35,911 nucleotides of DNA from Prevotella sp. CAG:1092. Lineage in GTDB: Bacteria > Bacteroidota > Bacteroidia > Bacteroidales > Bacteroidaceae. A model generated the notes under the pieces. It was given only the letters and a program-made list of their open reading frames with translations, was not told where the DNA came from and ran no database searches. This document shows positions 25,218 to 33,617 of this stretch, one piece after another. The translations under genes were made by a program, and so were the position numbers. How positions within the stretch are numbered: position 1 is the stretch's first letter; each line of letters begins with the position of its first letter. Where the stretch lies: positions 49,895-85,805 of the forward strand of contig HF994178.1 in assembly GCA_000436915.1 (NCBI GenBank), in the 5' to 3' direction.

Positions 25218-26534
25218 ATGAATAATAAATTATCTAAAAACTTAATTCTACTTTGTGGTGGATTGATATTTAGTTTATCTTCATCTGCTCAGATAACTAA
25301 ACCTAAACGCGCATATCTTGAATATCTTGTTTCTACGAATTCTGCGGATAGAAACTACAAGATTGGCGAGCAAGCTAAAGTTGAAGTAAGAGCGTTTGAA
25401 GGTGGTCTTCCTGTTAATGGTTATGTTCATTACTCCACATCTAATGATATGATGCCTACAGAACAAAATGATTCTGTAGCCTTCCATGATGGCTTAGCAA
25501 TAATAAACGTAGGTACTATGCACAAAGCTGGATTCAAAACTGTTAAATTACGCTTTAACGCTGATAATGCTTGGCATAAAGATATGGTGAAGGTAGGCTT
25601 CTCTCCTGATAGTTTGCGCTCTTTGACTCAGAACCCCGTAGACTTTGATAAGTTTTGGGCAAAATCGTTTAAAGCTATTGCTACTAAAAGCCCTAAGGTG
25701 ACTTCAACTCTTATTCCTCGTTTATGTACAGATAATGTAGAGGTATATCTCGTAAAGATGGTCTATGGTAAGAAGGTGGAAACAATGTATGGTTATATGT
25801 CGAAGCCAAAGGGTGGAGGCAAACATCCTGTTTTGTTTAATCCACCAGGTGCTGGCTCTAAGAAGATTGTGCCTAATAACATGTATGCAGAACATGGTTT
25901 CATCTCTATAACTTCAGAAATACATGGACTTAACCCTGAATTATCTGATGCAGAATATGACAAGTTGCGCAAAGCTGTAGGTGGATATAATAGAATGGGA
26001 ATTGAAAATCGTGATAGTTTCTATTATCGTAAAGTGTATGTTGGTTGTTGCAAGTTTGTTGATTATCTTTGCTCTTTAGCTGACTGGGATGGAGAAAATG
26101 TTGGTGTAACTGGTGGAAGCCAGGGTGGGGCATTGACTATTGTAACCGCCGCACTAAATCCAAAGGTGAAGTTTATTGCTTCCTTCTATCCTGCTTTAAG
26201 CGATCTTGAAGGTTTCCTAAATGGTAGAGCTGGTGGTTGGCCTCAATATTTCCGAGGAAAAGAAACTATCAATAAGGACAAGTTTATGACTACAATACCA
26301 TATTATGATGTAGTAAACTTTGCGCGTAGGCTAAATGTTCCTGGATTCTATAGCTATGGATATAATGACGAAACTTGTAGTCCTACAAGTGTTACTGCAA
26401 CTATAAATGAAATCTCTGCACCTAAGATTGTTGAAGTAACTCCAACCTCTGGTCATTGGCGTTATATATCAACTAATGATAATAGCATTGAATGGATGAA
26501 AACAAAATGCGTTATGCCGATAACTGAAGATTAA
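25218..26534 (+). CDS. secreted CE7-type esterase (acetyl xylan esterase / cephalosporin-C deacetylase family)
   Basis: I start at ATG 25218, which begins a signal peptide (NKLSKNLILLCGGLIFSLSSSAQ, cleavage near residue 25); the frame is open 39 bases earlier within the terminator. Residues 30-125 look like an Ig-like beta domain. The rest is an alpha/beta hydrolase with nucleophile Ser301 in GGSQGG, Asp384 in YNDETCSP and His413 in SGHW, in the order and spacing of CE7 enzymes. These remove acetyl groups from xylan or small acetylated sugars. The normal CE7 motif Arg-Gly-Gln is not evident and the usual HE is HW, so the substrate is uncertain. There are no sugar-uptake genes nearby. Confidence 0.82.
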   Translation: MNNKLSKNLILLCGGLIFSLSSSAQITKPKRAYLEYLVSTNSADRNYKIGEQAKVEVRAFEGGLPVNGYVHYSTSNDMMPTEQNDSVAFHDGLAIINVGTMHKAGFKTVKLRFNADNAWHKDMVKVGFSPDSLRSLTQNPVDFDKFWAKSFKAIATKSPKVTSTLIPRLCTDNVEVYLVKMVYGKKVETMYGYMSKPKGGGKHPVLFNPPGAGSKKIVPNNMYAEHGFISITSEIHGLNPELSDAEYDKLRKAVGGYNRMGIENRDSFYYRKVYVGCCKFVDYLCSLADWDGENVGVTGGSQGGALTIVTAALNPKVKFIASFYPALSDLEGFLNGRAGGWPQYFRGKETINKDKFMTTIPYYDVVNFARRLNVPGFYSYGYNDETCSPTSVTATINEISAPKIVEVTPTSGHWRYISTNDNSIEWMKTKCVMPITED

Positions 26535-26820
26535 GAAACGAATTATTGTTGTCCGCTAAATGGACATTAGTCCTTGATTTTGCTGTTATTTGTCATGTAT
26601 AAGCCCTATAATCAAGTAAATACAACAGCTGTCCGGTAAAACTTTTGCTGTTGGTAGCGTTATGTTGAATGAAAAGTCCCCCAATTTGCCTGATTACGAC
26701 TCAATAGACAGTTTTTTCTCCTGTAGACGTGTGGATATACATGAATATAGTCGGCTGTCCGGCAAATCAACAAATCAAATTTTAGGTCTGAATGTTTAGC
26801 GGACAGTAATAGAAACGAAT
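26534..26820. repeat. 10-base direct repeats flanking an inserted element
   Basis: AGAAACGAAT occurs at 26534-26543 and again at 26811-26820, exactly outside the inverted repeats of the element between them. This is what a target-site duplication looks like. The left copy begins on the last base of the esterase stop codon. Confidence 0.8.
26544..26810. mobile_element. 267-base non-autonomous transposable element (MITE-like)
   Basis: The ends are inverted repeats: ATTGTTGTCCGCTAAA at 26545 and, reading in from the right end at 26810, ATTACTGTCCGCTAAA (14 of 16 identical). They are bounded by 10-base direct repeats. The 11-base motif TGTCCGSYAAA occurs at 26550-26560, 26630-26640, 26756-26766 and inverted at 26795-26805. 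No transposase is encoded; the longest frame (26662-26799, 45 residues) runs into the right end and may be the tail of a parent transposase. A 10-base duplication is usual for the IS4 family, so that is my guess for the parent. The element separates the esterase from its terminator. Confidence 0.78.
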
Positions 26821-26853
26821 AAACCTCTTTGGCAAACATATTGTAGAGATACT

Positions 26854-26906
26854 AAAAAGCAGGAAGAAACATTTTTGTTTTCTTCCTGCTTTTGTCTTTT
26901 TTATAG
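26854..26906. terminator. bidirectional terminator between esterase and transporter genes
   Basis: A 15-base stem (26855-26869 with 26879-26893, core GCAGGAAGA/TCTTCCTGC) is flanked by A-runs on the left and T-runs on the right. It can therefore stop transcription from both converging genes. Without the 267-base element it would lie only about 45 bases after the esterase stop codon. Confidence 0.88.
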
Positions 26907-26926
26907 ATGTTTAAATATCTGTACTA

Positions 26927-28621
26927 TTACATTCCGCAACAGAACAGAACTATAATCTGTGCTGTGAATATTCTGAGGAACATACTCAATGGATAAACTG
27001 TAGAATATCCAATTGCTGGAGCTTCCTTAGAACAAATAGAGTTAGCATACGCCAATGCTGGAGGGTCTGTACATGTACCTGCAAGCATACCCATGATGGT
27101 GAAGTAGTTAAATTTGAACTTCAAGCGTGCAATAGTTCCGATGATAAGGATAGGGATTATAGTTATCAAGAAACCTGTATACACATATTTCAAACCATCG
27201 CCCTGTACTACTGTCTCCATAAAGTTTGCTCCAGCCTTGATTCCAACACTCGCCAAGAATAACACGAGACCTATCTCGCGAAGCATCATATTGGCTGATG
27301 TCGTGGTATAGGTAACGAGCTTCATGCGATAGCCGAAGCGACCTACCAGGATTGCAATAATTAAAGGACCACCAGCGATACCAAGCTTCATAGGCACTGG
27401 CATACCAGGAACTGCAACAGGAATGCTTCCGAAGATGATACCAACAAGGATTCCAATAAAGATAGTTGCAATGTTTGGGGCGTCAAGACGCTTCACAGAG
27501 TTACCCATGAGTTCAGCAACGCGGTTTACGTTGTCCTCAGGACCAACAACCATGATCTTATCTCCATAATGGAAATGGTGGTCGCGGCTTGCAAAGAGGT
27601 CCATACCCTGACGGGTGATTCGAGTAACGTTGACACCATAAACGCTCGAGAAGTGCATCTTGCCGAGTGTTTTACCATTGATGGAAGGGTTGGTAACGAT
27701 AATACGACGGCTAACCATAGGCTGCTTCTCATCCTGTTCAGTCCATTCAGTCTCTTGCTCAGGACCAATGAATGCTTTAATAGCTTCTGCGTCAGCCTCT
27801 GCACATACTACCAATACCTCATCGTTCATGTTAAGAATGGTGTCGCGCATAGGTGTAGTAACTTTGCCTTCATGCAACAGACGTGTACAAACGATGTCAC
27901 GATTCAAGAAACTTGAGATTTCTCCAAGAGTTCTACCTGCGATATAAGAGTTGGCAACTTTCAAGCGCATGCTGTGAGCCTTTGTGTGTGGGTTCTCAGC
28001 CTCTGCTTCCTCAAGTTCCTCTTCTTCGTTTTCAAGGTTTACTCGGCAGATGTACTTTACAGCTATGGTAGCTCCGATAATACCAAGCACACCAAGAGGG
28101 TAGGCACAAGCGTATCCTGAAGCAATCTGTGGTACGTTGCCATTTGCAAATACAGACGTAAGAGCTTCGTTGGCAGCACCAAGACCTGGAGTGTTGGTAA
28201 CGGCACCATACAAAGTACCTACCATCATAGGTAGATTCTTCGGATCCGAAGTATCAAAGAAGAGATAGTAGCAGGCAAACATCACACCGATGTTGAGCAT
28301 GATAAGAGCTGTAGAAAGCAGGTTTAGGGTTACTCCGCCTTTCTTAAAGCTCTCAAAGAAACCTGGTCCTACCTGAAGACCGATGCAGAACACGAAGAGG
28401 ATAAGTCCAAAGTCCTGAACAAACGTCAGAATATTGGTAGGGCCTGTAAACCCAAAGTGTCCTGCTACGATGCCTGCAAAAAGCACAAACGTAACACCAA
28501 GCGAGATACCTCCGATTTTGATTTTGCCGAGGTAAACGCCGATGGCAATTACAACCGAGTAGAGTAGGGCGATGTGCGCCACTGAATCGGTAGTAGTAAA
28601 AAGATTAATTAACCAATCCAT
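26927..28621 (-). CDS. AspT/YidE-type transporter with two RCK_C domains
   Basis: The 564 residues have five or six helices, a soluble middle part and five or six more helices. The middle part (about 205-385) contains two TrkA-C-like domains; the phrases RTLGEISSF and KTLGKMHFSSVYGVNVTRI start equivalent units. The two membrane halves carry the matched motifs AVTNTPGLGAANEAL and AGTCTDPPALAYAN, typical of the aspartate:alanine exchanger family (TC 2.A.81) and its YidE/YbjL relatives. The substrate is unknown; amino acid or dicarboxylate exchange is plausible. It lies 71 bases after the sigma factor gene on the same strand and may share its transcript. Transcription ends at the bidirectional terminator. 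Confidence 0.88.
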   Translation of the reverse strand: MDWLINLFTTTDSVAHIALLYSVVIAIGVYLGKIKIGGISLGVTFVLFAGIVAGHFGFTGPTNILTFVQDFGLILFVFCIGLQVGPGFFESFKKGGVTLNLLSTALIMLNIGVMFACYYLFFDTSDPKNLPMMVGTLYGAVTNTPGLGAANEALTSVFANGNVPQIASGYACAYPLGVLGIIGATIAVKYICRVNLENEEEELEEAEAENPHTKAHSMRLKVANSYIAGRTLGEISSFLNRDIVCTRLLHEGKVTTPMRDTILNMNDEVLVVCAEADAEAIKAFIGPEQETEWTEQDEKQPMVSRRIIVTNPSINGKTLGKMHFSSVYGVNVTRITRQGMDLFASRDHHFHYGDKIMVVGPEDNVNRVAELMGNSVKRLDAPNIATIFIGILVGIIFGSIPVAVPGMPVPMKLGIAGGPLIIAILVGRFGYRMKLVTYTTTSANMMLREIGLVLFLASVGIKAGANFMETVVQGDGLKYVYTGFLITIIPILIIGTIARLKFKFNYFTIMGMLAGTCTDPPALAYANSICSKEAPAIGYSTVYPLSMFLRIFTAQIIVLFCCGM

Positions 28622-28692
28622 ATTTATTTATTATAAATGTAATATCAATGATGGATGTAGGATTAGAGAGGTTCATCCAAGCTTCCAATGGC

Positions 28693-29565
28693 TTATCCTA
28701 AGTATTTCATCAATATCTTAGAATGTCCACTTTCGCGTAGCTTGATGATACTCTTTTCGCGAATCTGTCTCACACGTTCACGTGTCAGACCAAGCTGATC
28801 ACCAATCTCCTCAAGACCTTTCTCGTGGCAACCAATACCGAAACATTCTCTAACGATAGTTATCTCGCGATCTTTCAATACGCTTTTCAACACGTTATCA
28901 AGTTCCTGTGACATAGATTCAAAGTCTACATGACGGTCTGTTCTGCTGTCATCGCCAGAAGCCAATACGTCAGCCATACTGTTGTCTTCACCATCGGCAA
29001 AAGGTGCATCAATACTCATATGGTGGTTGTCTGCCTTGATGGTTTGGTCAATCTTAGCCTCTTCCATATTTGTAATACGCGACAACTCTGTAACTGAAGG
29101 TCTACGTTGGTTTTCTTGCTCGAACTTGGATATCTCGTTGTTGATTTTGCTCAAAGCACCAACCTGATTCAATGGTAATCTTACGATACGGCTCTGCTCG
29201 GCAATAGCCTGAAGAATGCTTTGGCGAATCCACCATACAGCATAAGAGATAAATTTAAAACCACGAGTCTCATCAAATTTCTCAGTTGCCTTTACAAGTC
29301 CGATGTTGCCTTCATCAATCAAGTCGGTAAGAGACAATCCTTGGTGCTGATACTGCTTTGCTACAGAAACAACAAATCGCAAGTTCGACTTCACCAATTT
29401 ATCTTTGGCACGTTCGCCCTCACGTCCGCCTTTTCTGATGGCTTGTGCAAGTTCAATTTCTTCATCTACAGAAATCATGGGCACACGACCTATCTCTACC
29501 AAGTATTTATCTAATGCTTCGCTCGAACGGTTCGTAATACTCTTCTGAATTTTTAATTGTCTCAT
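28693..29565 (-). CDS. rpoD: primary sigma factor (RpoD/SigA type)
   Basis: This 290-residue factor is short because it lacks region 1.1, as is usual for Bacteroidetes primary sigma factors. Region 1.2 covers about 13-45. Region 2 follows with SLTDLIDEGNIGLVKATEKF and the promoter-melting/-10 helix FKFISYAVWWIRQSILQAI, then region 3. Region 4 has the helix-turn-helix LEEIGDQLGLTRERVRQIR for the -33 element. In Bacteroidetes this factor reads TTTG-N19-21-TAnnTTTG rather than the E. coli consensus; boxes of that type occur in this window. It has its own box at 29616-29623, so it probably drives its own transcription. Confidence 0.96.
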   Translation of the reverse strand: MRQLKIQKSITNRSSEALDKYLVEIGRVPMISVDEEIELAQAIRKGGREGERAKDKLVKSNLRFVVSVAKQYQHQGLSLTDLIDEGNIGLVKATEKFDETRGFKFISYAVWWIRQSILQAIAEQSRIVRLPLNQVGALSKINNEISKFEQENQRRPSVTELSRITNMEEAKIDQTIKADNHHMSIDAPFADGEDNSMADVLASGDDSRTDRHVDFESMSQELDNVLKSVLKDREITIVRECFGIGCHEKGLEEIGDQLGLTRERVRQIREKSIIKLRESGHSKILMKYLG

Positions 29566-29615
29566 GTTAACCTAAAAAATATGTTTATCTAATATACCTA
29601 ATTTAATTTGGAATG

Positions 29616-29623
29616 CAAAGTTA
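29616..29623 (-). promoter_or_regulatory. -7 box of the sigma factor gene
   Basis: On the minus strand this reads TAACTTTG followed by CATTC. The distance to the ATG is 50 bases. No clear -33 TTTG is present at 19-21 bases. It is divergent from the pyk box. Confidence 0.55.
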
Positions 29624-29698
29624 CAAAAAAATCGTGATATCTTTTGTATTGCCTAGTATATTTTTGTTCATTTCATGCTATTTCTCGATTTTTTGCAT

Positions 29699-29706
29699 TA
29701 ACTTTG
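29699..29706 (+). promoter_or_regulatory. -7 box of pyk
   Basis: TAACTTTG followed by CAAG fits the Bacteroidetes -7 box, 43 bases before the pyk ATG at 29750. The -33 region lacks a clear TTTG at the expected spacing. Confidence 0.55.
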
Positions 29707-29749
29707 CAAGTGATTTTGTATTTCTTTAATAAGTTAATAGGTAGTTCAT

Positions 29750-31198
29750 ATGAAACAAACAAAGATTGTATGCTCGATAAGTGACAGAAGATGTGAAGTG
29801 GAGTTCCTCAAGAAATTGTTTTTTGCAGGAATGAATGTTGTTAGAATGAATACTGCTCATGCTACTCCTGATGGCATTAGAGCTATTATCAACAACACAA
29901 GAGCCGTTTCACCACATATAGCCTTGCTTATCGATACCAAGGGTCCAGAAATCCGAACTACCAATGTAGAGTCGCCGATTCAATATAAAACTGGCGACGT
30001 GGTAAAGATTTTTGGTCGACCAGGTATGGATACAACTCATGATATTATTAATGTTTCATATGACGATATCACTAAGGATGTTTCTGTTGGTGACGACATT
30101 CTCTTCGATGATGGTGCTTTGTGTATGCACGTTGTTGAAAATACAGGTCCTATGCTTGTTGCTGAAGTTATGAATGACGGTGTTCTTGGCGCTCGCAAGA
30201 GTGTTAATGTTCCTGGAGTCCATATCGATTTACCAGCTGTAACAGAAAAGGATAGGGCGAACATCAATCTCGCTATTGACGAAGATATTGATTTTATTGC
30301 TCATTCATTCGTACGTAATGCTGCCGACGTAAAGGCAGTTCAAGATATTCTTGATGCTCGCAATAGCGACATAAAGATTATTTCAAAGATTGAAAACCAA
30401 GAAGGCGTTGACAATATAGACGAGATTATTGATGCCTCACATGGTATAATGATTGCTCGTGGCGACCTTGGTATCGAAGTTCCTATTGAGAGAATCCCTG
30501 GAATTCAGAGAACTATTATCAAGAAATGTATACAGAAGCACAAGCCTGTAATCGTGGCAACCCAGATGCTTCATACAATGATTAATAACCCTCGTCCTAC
30601 ACGTGCTGAAGTAACAGATATCGCTAATGCTATTTATTATCGTACTGATGCTTTGATGCTTAGTGGTGAAACTGCAACAGGAAAATACCCTGTAGAGGCC
30701 GTTAAGACAATGGCTGCTATAGCAGAACAGGCTGAACGTGACAAGATGCGTGAAAATGATATCATCGTTCCTTTGTCTGACAAATGTGACCAGCGTGAAT
30801 TCCTTGCTCATTCAGCAATTGAAGCTACTCAGAAGATTAATGTTGCTGGTATTATTACCGATAGCGAAACCGGACTTACAGCTCGTATCTTGGCTTCTTT
30901 CCGTGGTTCTAATCCTGTTTTGGCAATATGTTATAAAGAGAAGACCCAACGTTGGCTTAATCTTAGCTATGGAGTTATTCCTGTACATCAAAAGGAAAAA
31001 GGTTTGGTCTCTGCTCAATACGTCTTCTATGCGGCATTGAGAATGCTTCGTCAGAAAGGATACATCTCGCTTGATGACAAGATTGCTTATCTTAGTGGTA
31101 GCTTTGGTGAAGGCGGTGGCACAACATTCCTTGAGATAAACAACGTTAAGGACGTGTTCGATAAGAAGTATAAGTTCCACTTGCCAAACTTCGAATAA
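29750..31198 (+). CDS. pyk: pyruvate kinase
   Basis: It transfers phosphate from phosphoenolpyruvate to ADP, the last step of glycolysis. The 482 residues hold the barrel motifs KIENQEGVDNIDEI, GIMIARGDLGIEVP (metal and substrate site) and ATQMLHTMINNPRPTRAEVT, then the C-terminal regulatory domain. The N-terminus is unusual: TKIVCSISDRRC replaces the common TKIVCTIGPAS, and the potassium-site stretch is RMNTAH (Ala36) instead of RLNFSH. Glu67 with Thr63, Lys64 and Thr70 in DTKGPEIRT is the combination found in K+-dependent enzymes. The gene is single, with its own promoter box and terminator. Confidence 0.95.
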   Translation: MKQTKIVCSISDRRCEVEFLKKLFFAGMNVVRMNTAHATPDGIRAIINNTRAVSPHIALLIDTKGPEIRTTNVESPIQYKTGDVVKIFGRPGMDTTHDIINVSYDDITKDVSVGDDILFDDGALCMHVVENTGPMLVAEVMNDGVLGARKSVNVPGVHIDLPAVTEKDRANINLAIDEDIDFIAHSFVRNAADVKAVQDILDARNSDIKIISKIENQEGVDNIDEIIDASHGIMIARGDLGIEVPIERIPGIQRTIIKKCIQKHKPVIVATQMLHTMINNPRPTRAEVTDIANAIYYRTDALMLSGETATGKYPVEAVKTMAAIAEQAERDKMRENDIIVPLSDKCDQREFLAHSAIEATQKINVAGIITDSETGLTARILASFRGSNPVLAICYKEKTQRWLNLSYGVIPVHQKEKGLVSAQYVFYAALRMLRQKGYISLDDKIAYLSGSFGEGGGTTFLEINNVKDVFDKKYKFHLPNFE

Positions 31199-31230
31199 TC
31201 AGCAAGTTATATTTATTATCAAAATAGTTG

Positions 31231-31270
31231 CGAGATGTAAGAAATGTATCTTTCTTACATCTCGTATTAT
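31231..31270 (+). terminator. terminator of pyk
   Basis: A perfect 14-base stem, CGAGATGTAAGAAA (31231-31244) with its complement at 31251-31264, surrounds a 6-base loop and is followed by TATTATTCT. It starts 33 bases after the pyk stop codon. Confidence 0.8.
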
Positions 31271-31329
31271 TCTAATAATATAAATAAGTGTATTAATTAA
31301 GGATACACCTATTATAATATATATCTATT

Positions 31330-31866
31330 ATGAATACTGTACACTTTGAAACAACTCTTTGTAATTTCCTTGATCGCTATTTGGTAGATAGAGATTGTAT
31401 AGACATGCATAAGCCAGAATGTCCAGATGTTGCCGACAAAATGGTTAATATTCTAAATTCTTTTATCCATGACGCTGTAAAAGAGTATAATTCTTATCCT
31501 TTAGCAACCTTATCATGGATGATGTATACGGGAATGGCATTGGCAAAATATTGGGATTTAGAATGGGATGTTTATTCTAAAGTAGATGACCTGTATGTAT
31601 ATCTTAGAGATAAACGAGGTTACGATGCTATGGATGATTATATAATGGATGAGGTTTTATGCTTAAAAGGAGAAGATAAAATCAAACTACAGAATCTCGT
31701 TATGAATTGTGCATCTGGTGCTAACGATATGCTCATACATAGTGGTGTTGAAAGTGGTACACGCGAAGCTTTTGAATTATTTGTCTCTTGTTTACGACAA
31801 ATGTATTTGTACGGCATGTATATAGAACTTAAGTCTCTCGGATATCATATGACTGCTATCAACTAA
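31330..31866 (+). CDS. unrecognised 178-residue soluble protein
   Basis: I do not recognise this protein. It has no signal peptide and no membrane segment; it is acidic, predicted helical, and rich in aromatic residues (Tyr, Trp, Met), for example LATLSWMMYTGMALAKYWDL. There are five cysteines but no CxxC motif. The composition is consistent with real coding sequence: it opens at an ATG after an AT-rich leader and closes just before a hairpin. It stands alone between the pyk terminator and a long non-coding stretch. I would guess a cytoplasmic helical protein restricted to Bacteroidales, but no function can be assigned. Confidence 0.65.
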   Translation: MNTVHFETTLCNFLDRYLVDRDCIDMHKPECPDVADKMVNILNSFIHDAVKEYNSYPLATLSWMMYTGMALAKYWDLEWDVYSKVDDLYVYLRDKRGYDAMDDYIMDEVLCLKGEDKIKLQNLVMNCASGANDMLIHSGVESGTREAFELFVSCLRQMYLYGMYIELKSLGYHMTAIN

Positions 31867-31892
31867 TTATATTTCACGAGTATTGAATATTA

Positions 31893-31946
31893 TAGCTCAC
31901 GTCAATTATACTATACATAAATACGTAATTGGCGTAAGCTATTTTT
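31893..31946 (+). terminator. hairpin after the unrecognised gene
   Basis: TAGCTCACGTCAATTA (31893-31908) pairs with TAATTGGCGTAAGCTA (31926-31941): 14 Watson-Crick pairs, one G-U and one mismatch. TTTTTG follows. It lies 27 bases after the stop and is probably an intrinsic terminator. Confidence 0.7.
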
Positions 31947-32480
31947 GTGGCTTAATAGAGAAATATTATGTGGCTGTAATTGTAATAAAGTCACCATGTT
32001 CTTTAACTATATTTGATAGTAATCATATTGACATTTGATGGTAAGCAAAAATACGTTTACTAGAAAGCATAGATACCTTTGCTAGAAAGCATAGATTACG
32101 CAAAGCATAGTTTCAATAACGCACAAAGCCTGTTAAGTTATTGACTGCAAGCTACTTATATTATTACTACAACTATAAACTTCATATTTTGTAATAATAC
32201 AGTTTATTCTTGCATTTACCAAGAAAAATCCGTTACAAATACCATAATAGACCTTCATACATATATTGATTATTACCTGTAAGAAAACAAAATTATTTGG
32301 TGATTCTATTTCTATAATTAATTATATTGACTGTTAATAAGCTTATAGTTATATTAAAACATAATGGAAGTTATGATAAATAACTAATTCTACATACATT
32401 ATTTCACTAACCTATATGCTTTCATATACTCTAATTCTTCCTTATATTAAACCATCGCACAGAAACTATTTGTTTGATTA
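31947..32480. other. AT-rich non-coding spacer
   Basis: This stretch between two terminators holds no believable open frame on either strand and no clear promoter box. It contains an imperfect tandem repeat (32056-32099) and an AT hairpin (TATTATTAC at 32159-32167 with GTAATAATA at 32191-32199). A small RNA or the decayed remains of a gene cannot be excluded. Confidence 0.55.
32056..32099. repeat. two tandem 22-base repeats, possibly a decayed third
   Basis: Units at 32056-32077 and 32078-32099 share the 15-base core CTAGAAAGCATAGAT (32060-32074 and 32082-32096). A degenerate piece, GCAAAGCATAG, follows. The period is 22 bases, as in the repeats at 12396-12483, but the sequence differs. Confidence 0.65.
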
Positions 32481-32533
32481 AAATAAGAAACAAAAAAGAA
32501 TTCCGAATGATAATTAATACCAAACGGAATTCT
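32481..32533 (-). terminator. terminator of the leu operon
   Basis: Read on the minus strand, AGAATTCCG (32525-32533) pairs with CGGAATTCT (32497-32505). A T-rich run follows (complement of the A-rich 32481-32497). It lies 22 bases after the leuB stop codon. Confidence 0.78.
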
Positions 32534-32555
32534 ACCAATAATATAGATTAAAAAA

Positions 32556-33617
32556 CTATTTTTTGTTTATATAGTCGACGATCCATGCACCAACCTCAGT
32601 TGTGCCATATGCTTTGCCGCCTTCTACCTGAATCTCAGGAGTTCTGACGTTTGCATCCAAACTTGCATTTACAGCCTCACGTATTAAGTTGCCCTCTGCA
32701 TTAAGCCCGAAATGCTCGAGCAACATAGCTGCCGACAAAATCTGTGCAACAGGATTTGCAAGGTTCTTACCTGCTGCCTGTGGCCAACTACCATGTACTG
32801 GCTCAAACAAAGGTGTATGCTCGCCAAGCGAAGCCGATGGTTGCAATCCCATGGAACCTGTGATACATGAAGTTTCGTCGGTAAGAATATCTCCAAATGT
32901 ATTTTCTGTTACGATAACATCAAAGAATGTAGGCTCTGTGAGCACACGCATTGATGCATTATCGATAAACATATAGTCGGTATTTACATCAGGATATTGT
33001 GGCTCCATTTCTTTTGCTATCTGACGCCATAAACGGCTACTAGCCAATACGTTAGCTTTGTCAACAACAGTAAGATGCTTGTTGCGCTTTTGGGCAAATT
33101 CGAATGCAACCTTCAATATACGCTCTATCTCATGACGATAATAAATATCGGTATCATAAGCCTTATCGTTATCCTGATATTTCTCTCCGAAATACATACC
33201 ACCTGTAAGCTCACGGATAACAATGAAATCAGCACCTTTCAGCAATTCATCTTTCAAAGGACTTTTGTGGAGCAAACAATCGAAAGTTGCTACAGGACGC
33301 AAATTTGCAAACAGTCCAAGTTTCTTTCTCATTGCCAACAATCCCTGCTCTGGTCTTACCTTTGCAGTTGGGTCGTTGTCGAAACGAGGGTCGCCAACAG
33401 CTGCAAACAATACTGCATCAGTATCCATACAAGTTTTGAATGTTTCCTCAGGGAATGGATCGCCCACAGCATCAATAGCATGAGCACCACAAAGAGCCTC
33501 ATTGTATGTGAATTCGTGATTAAACTTCTTTGCTATGGCATCCATAACTGCCACACCCTGCTTCATAATCTCTGGTCCTATACCGTCGCCAGCAAGAACA
33601 GCTATATTAAGTTTCAT
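32556..33617 (-). CDS. leuB: 3-isopropylmalate dehydrogenase
   Basis: LeuB oxidises and decarboxylates 3-isopropylmalate to 2-oxoisocaproate with NAD+, the third step of leucine synthesis. The 353 residues show AVLAGDGIGPEIM at the N-terminus, the substrate-binding region VRPEQGLLAMRKKLGLFANLRP, and the EPVHGSWPQAAGKNLANPVAQI motif near the NAD site. The length is normal. It is the last gene of the operon, 87 bases after the leuA-like gene, a wider gap than elsewhere in this unit. Confidence 0.97.
   Translation of the reverse strand: MKLNIAVLAGDGIGPEIMKQGVAVMDAIAKKFNHEFTYNEALCGAHAIDAVGDPFPEETFKTCMDTDAVLFAAVGDPRFDNDPTAKVRPEQGLLAMRKKLGLFANLRPVATFDCLLHKSPLKDELLKGADFIVIRELTGGMYFGEKYQDNDKAYDTDIYYRHEIERILKVAFEFAQKRNKHLTVVDKANVLASSRLWRQIAKEMEPQYPDVNTDYMFIDNASMRVLTEPTFFDVIVTENTFGDILTDETSCITGSMGLQPSASLGEHTPLFEPVHGSWPQAAGKNLANPVAQILSAAMLLEHFGLNAEGNLIREAVNASLDANVRTPEIQVEGGKAYGTTEVGAWIVDYINKK

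Noticed and set aside
26662..26799. 45-codon frame inside the 267-base element as a gene
   Set aside because: It ends in the terminal repeat, has no promoter and no recognisable domain. It may be a transposase tail but does not merit a gene call.
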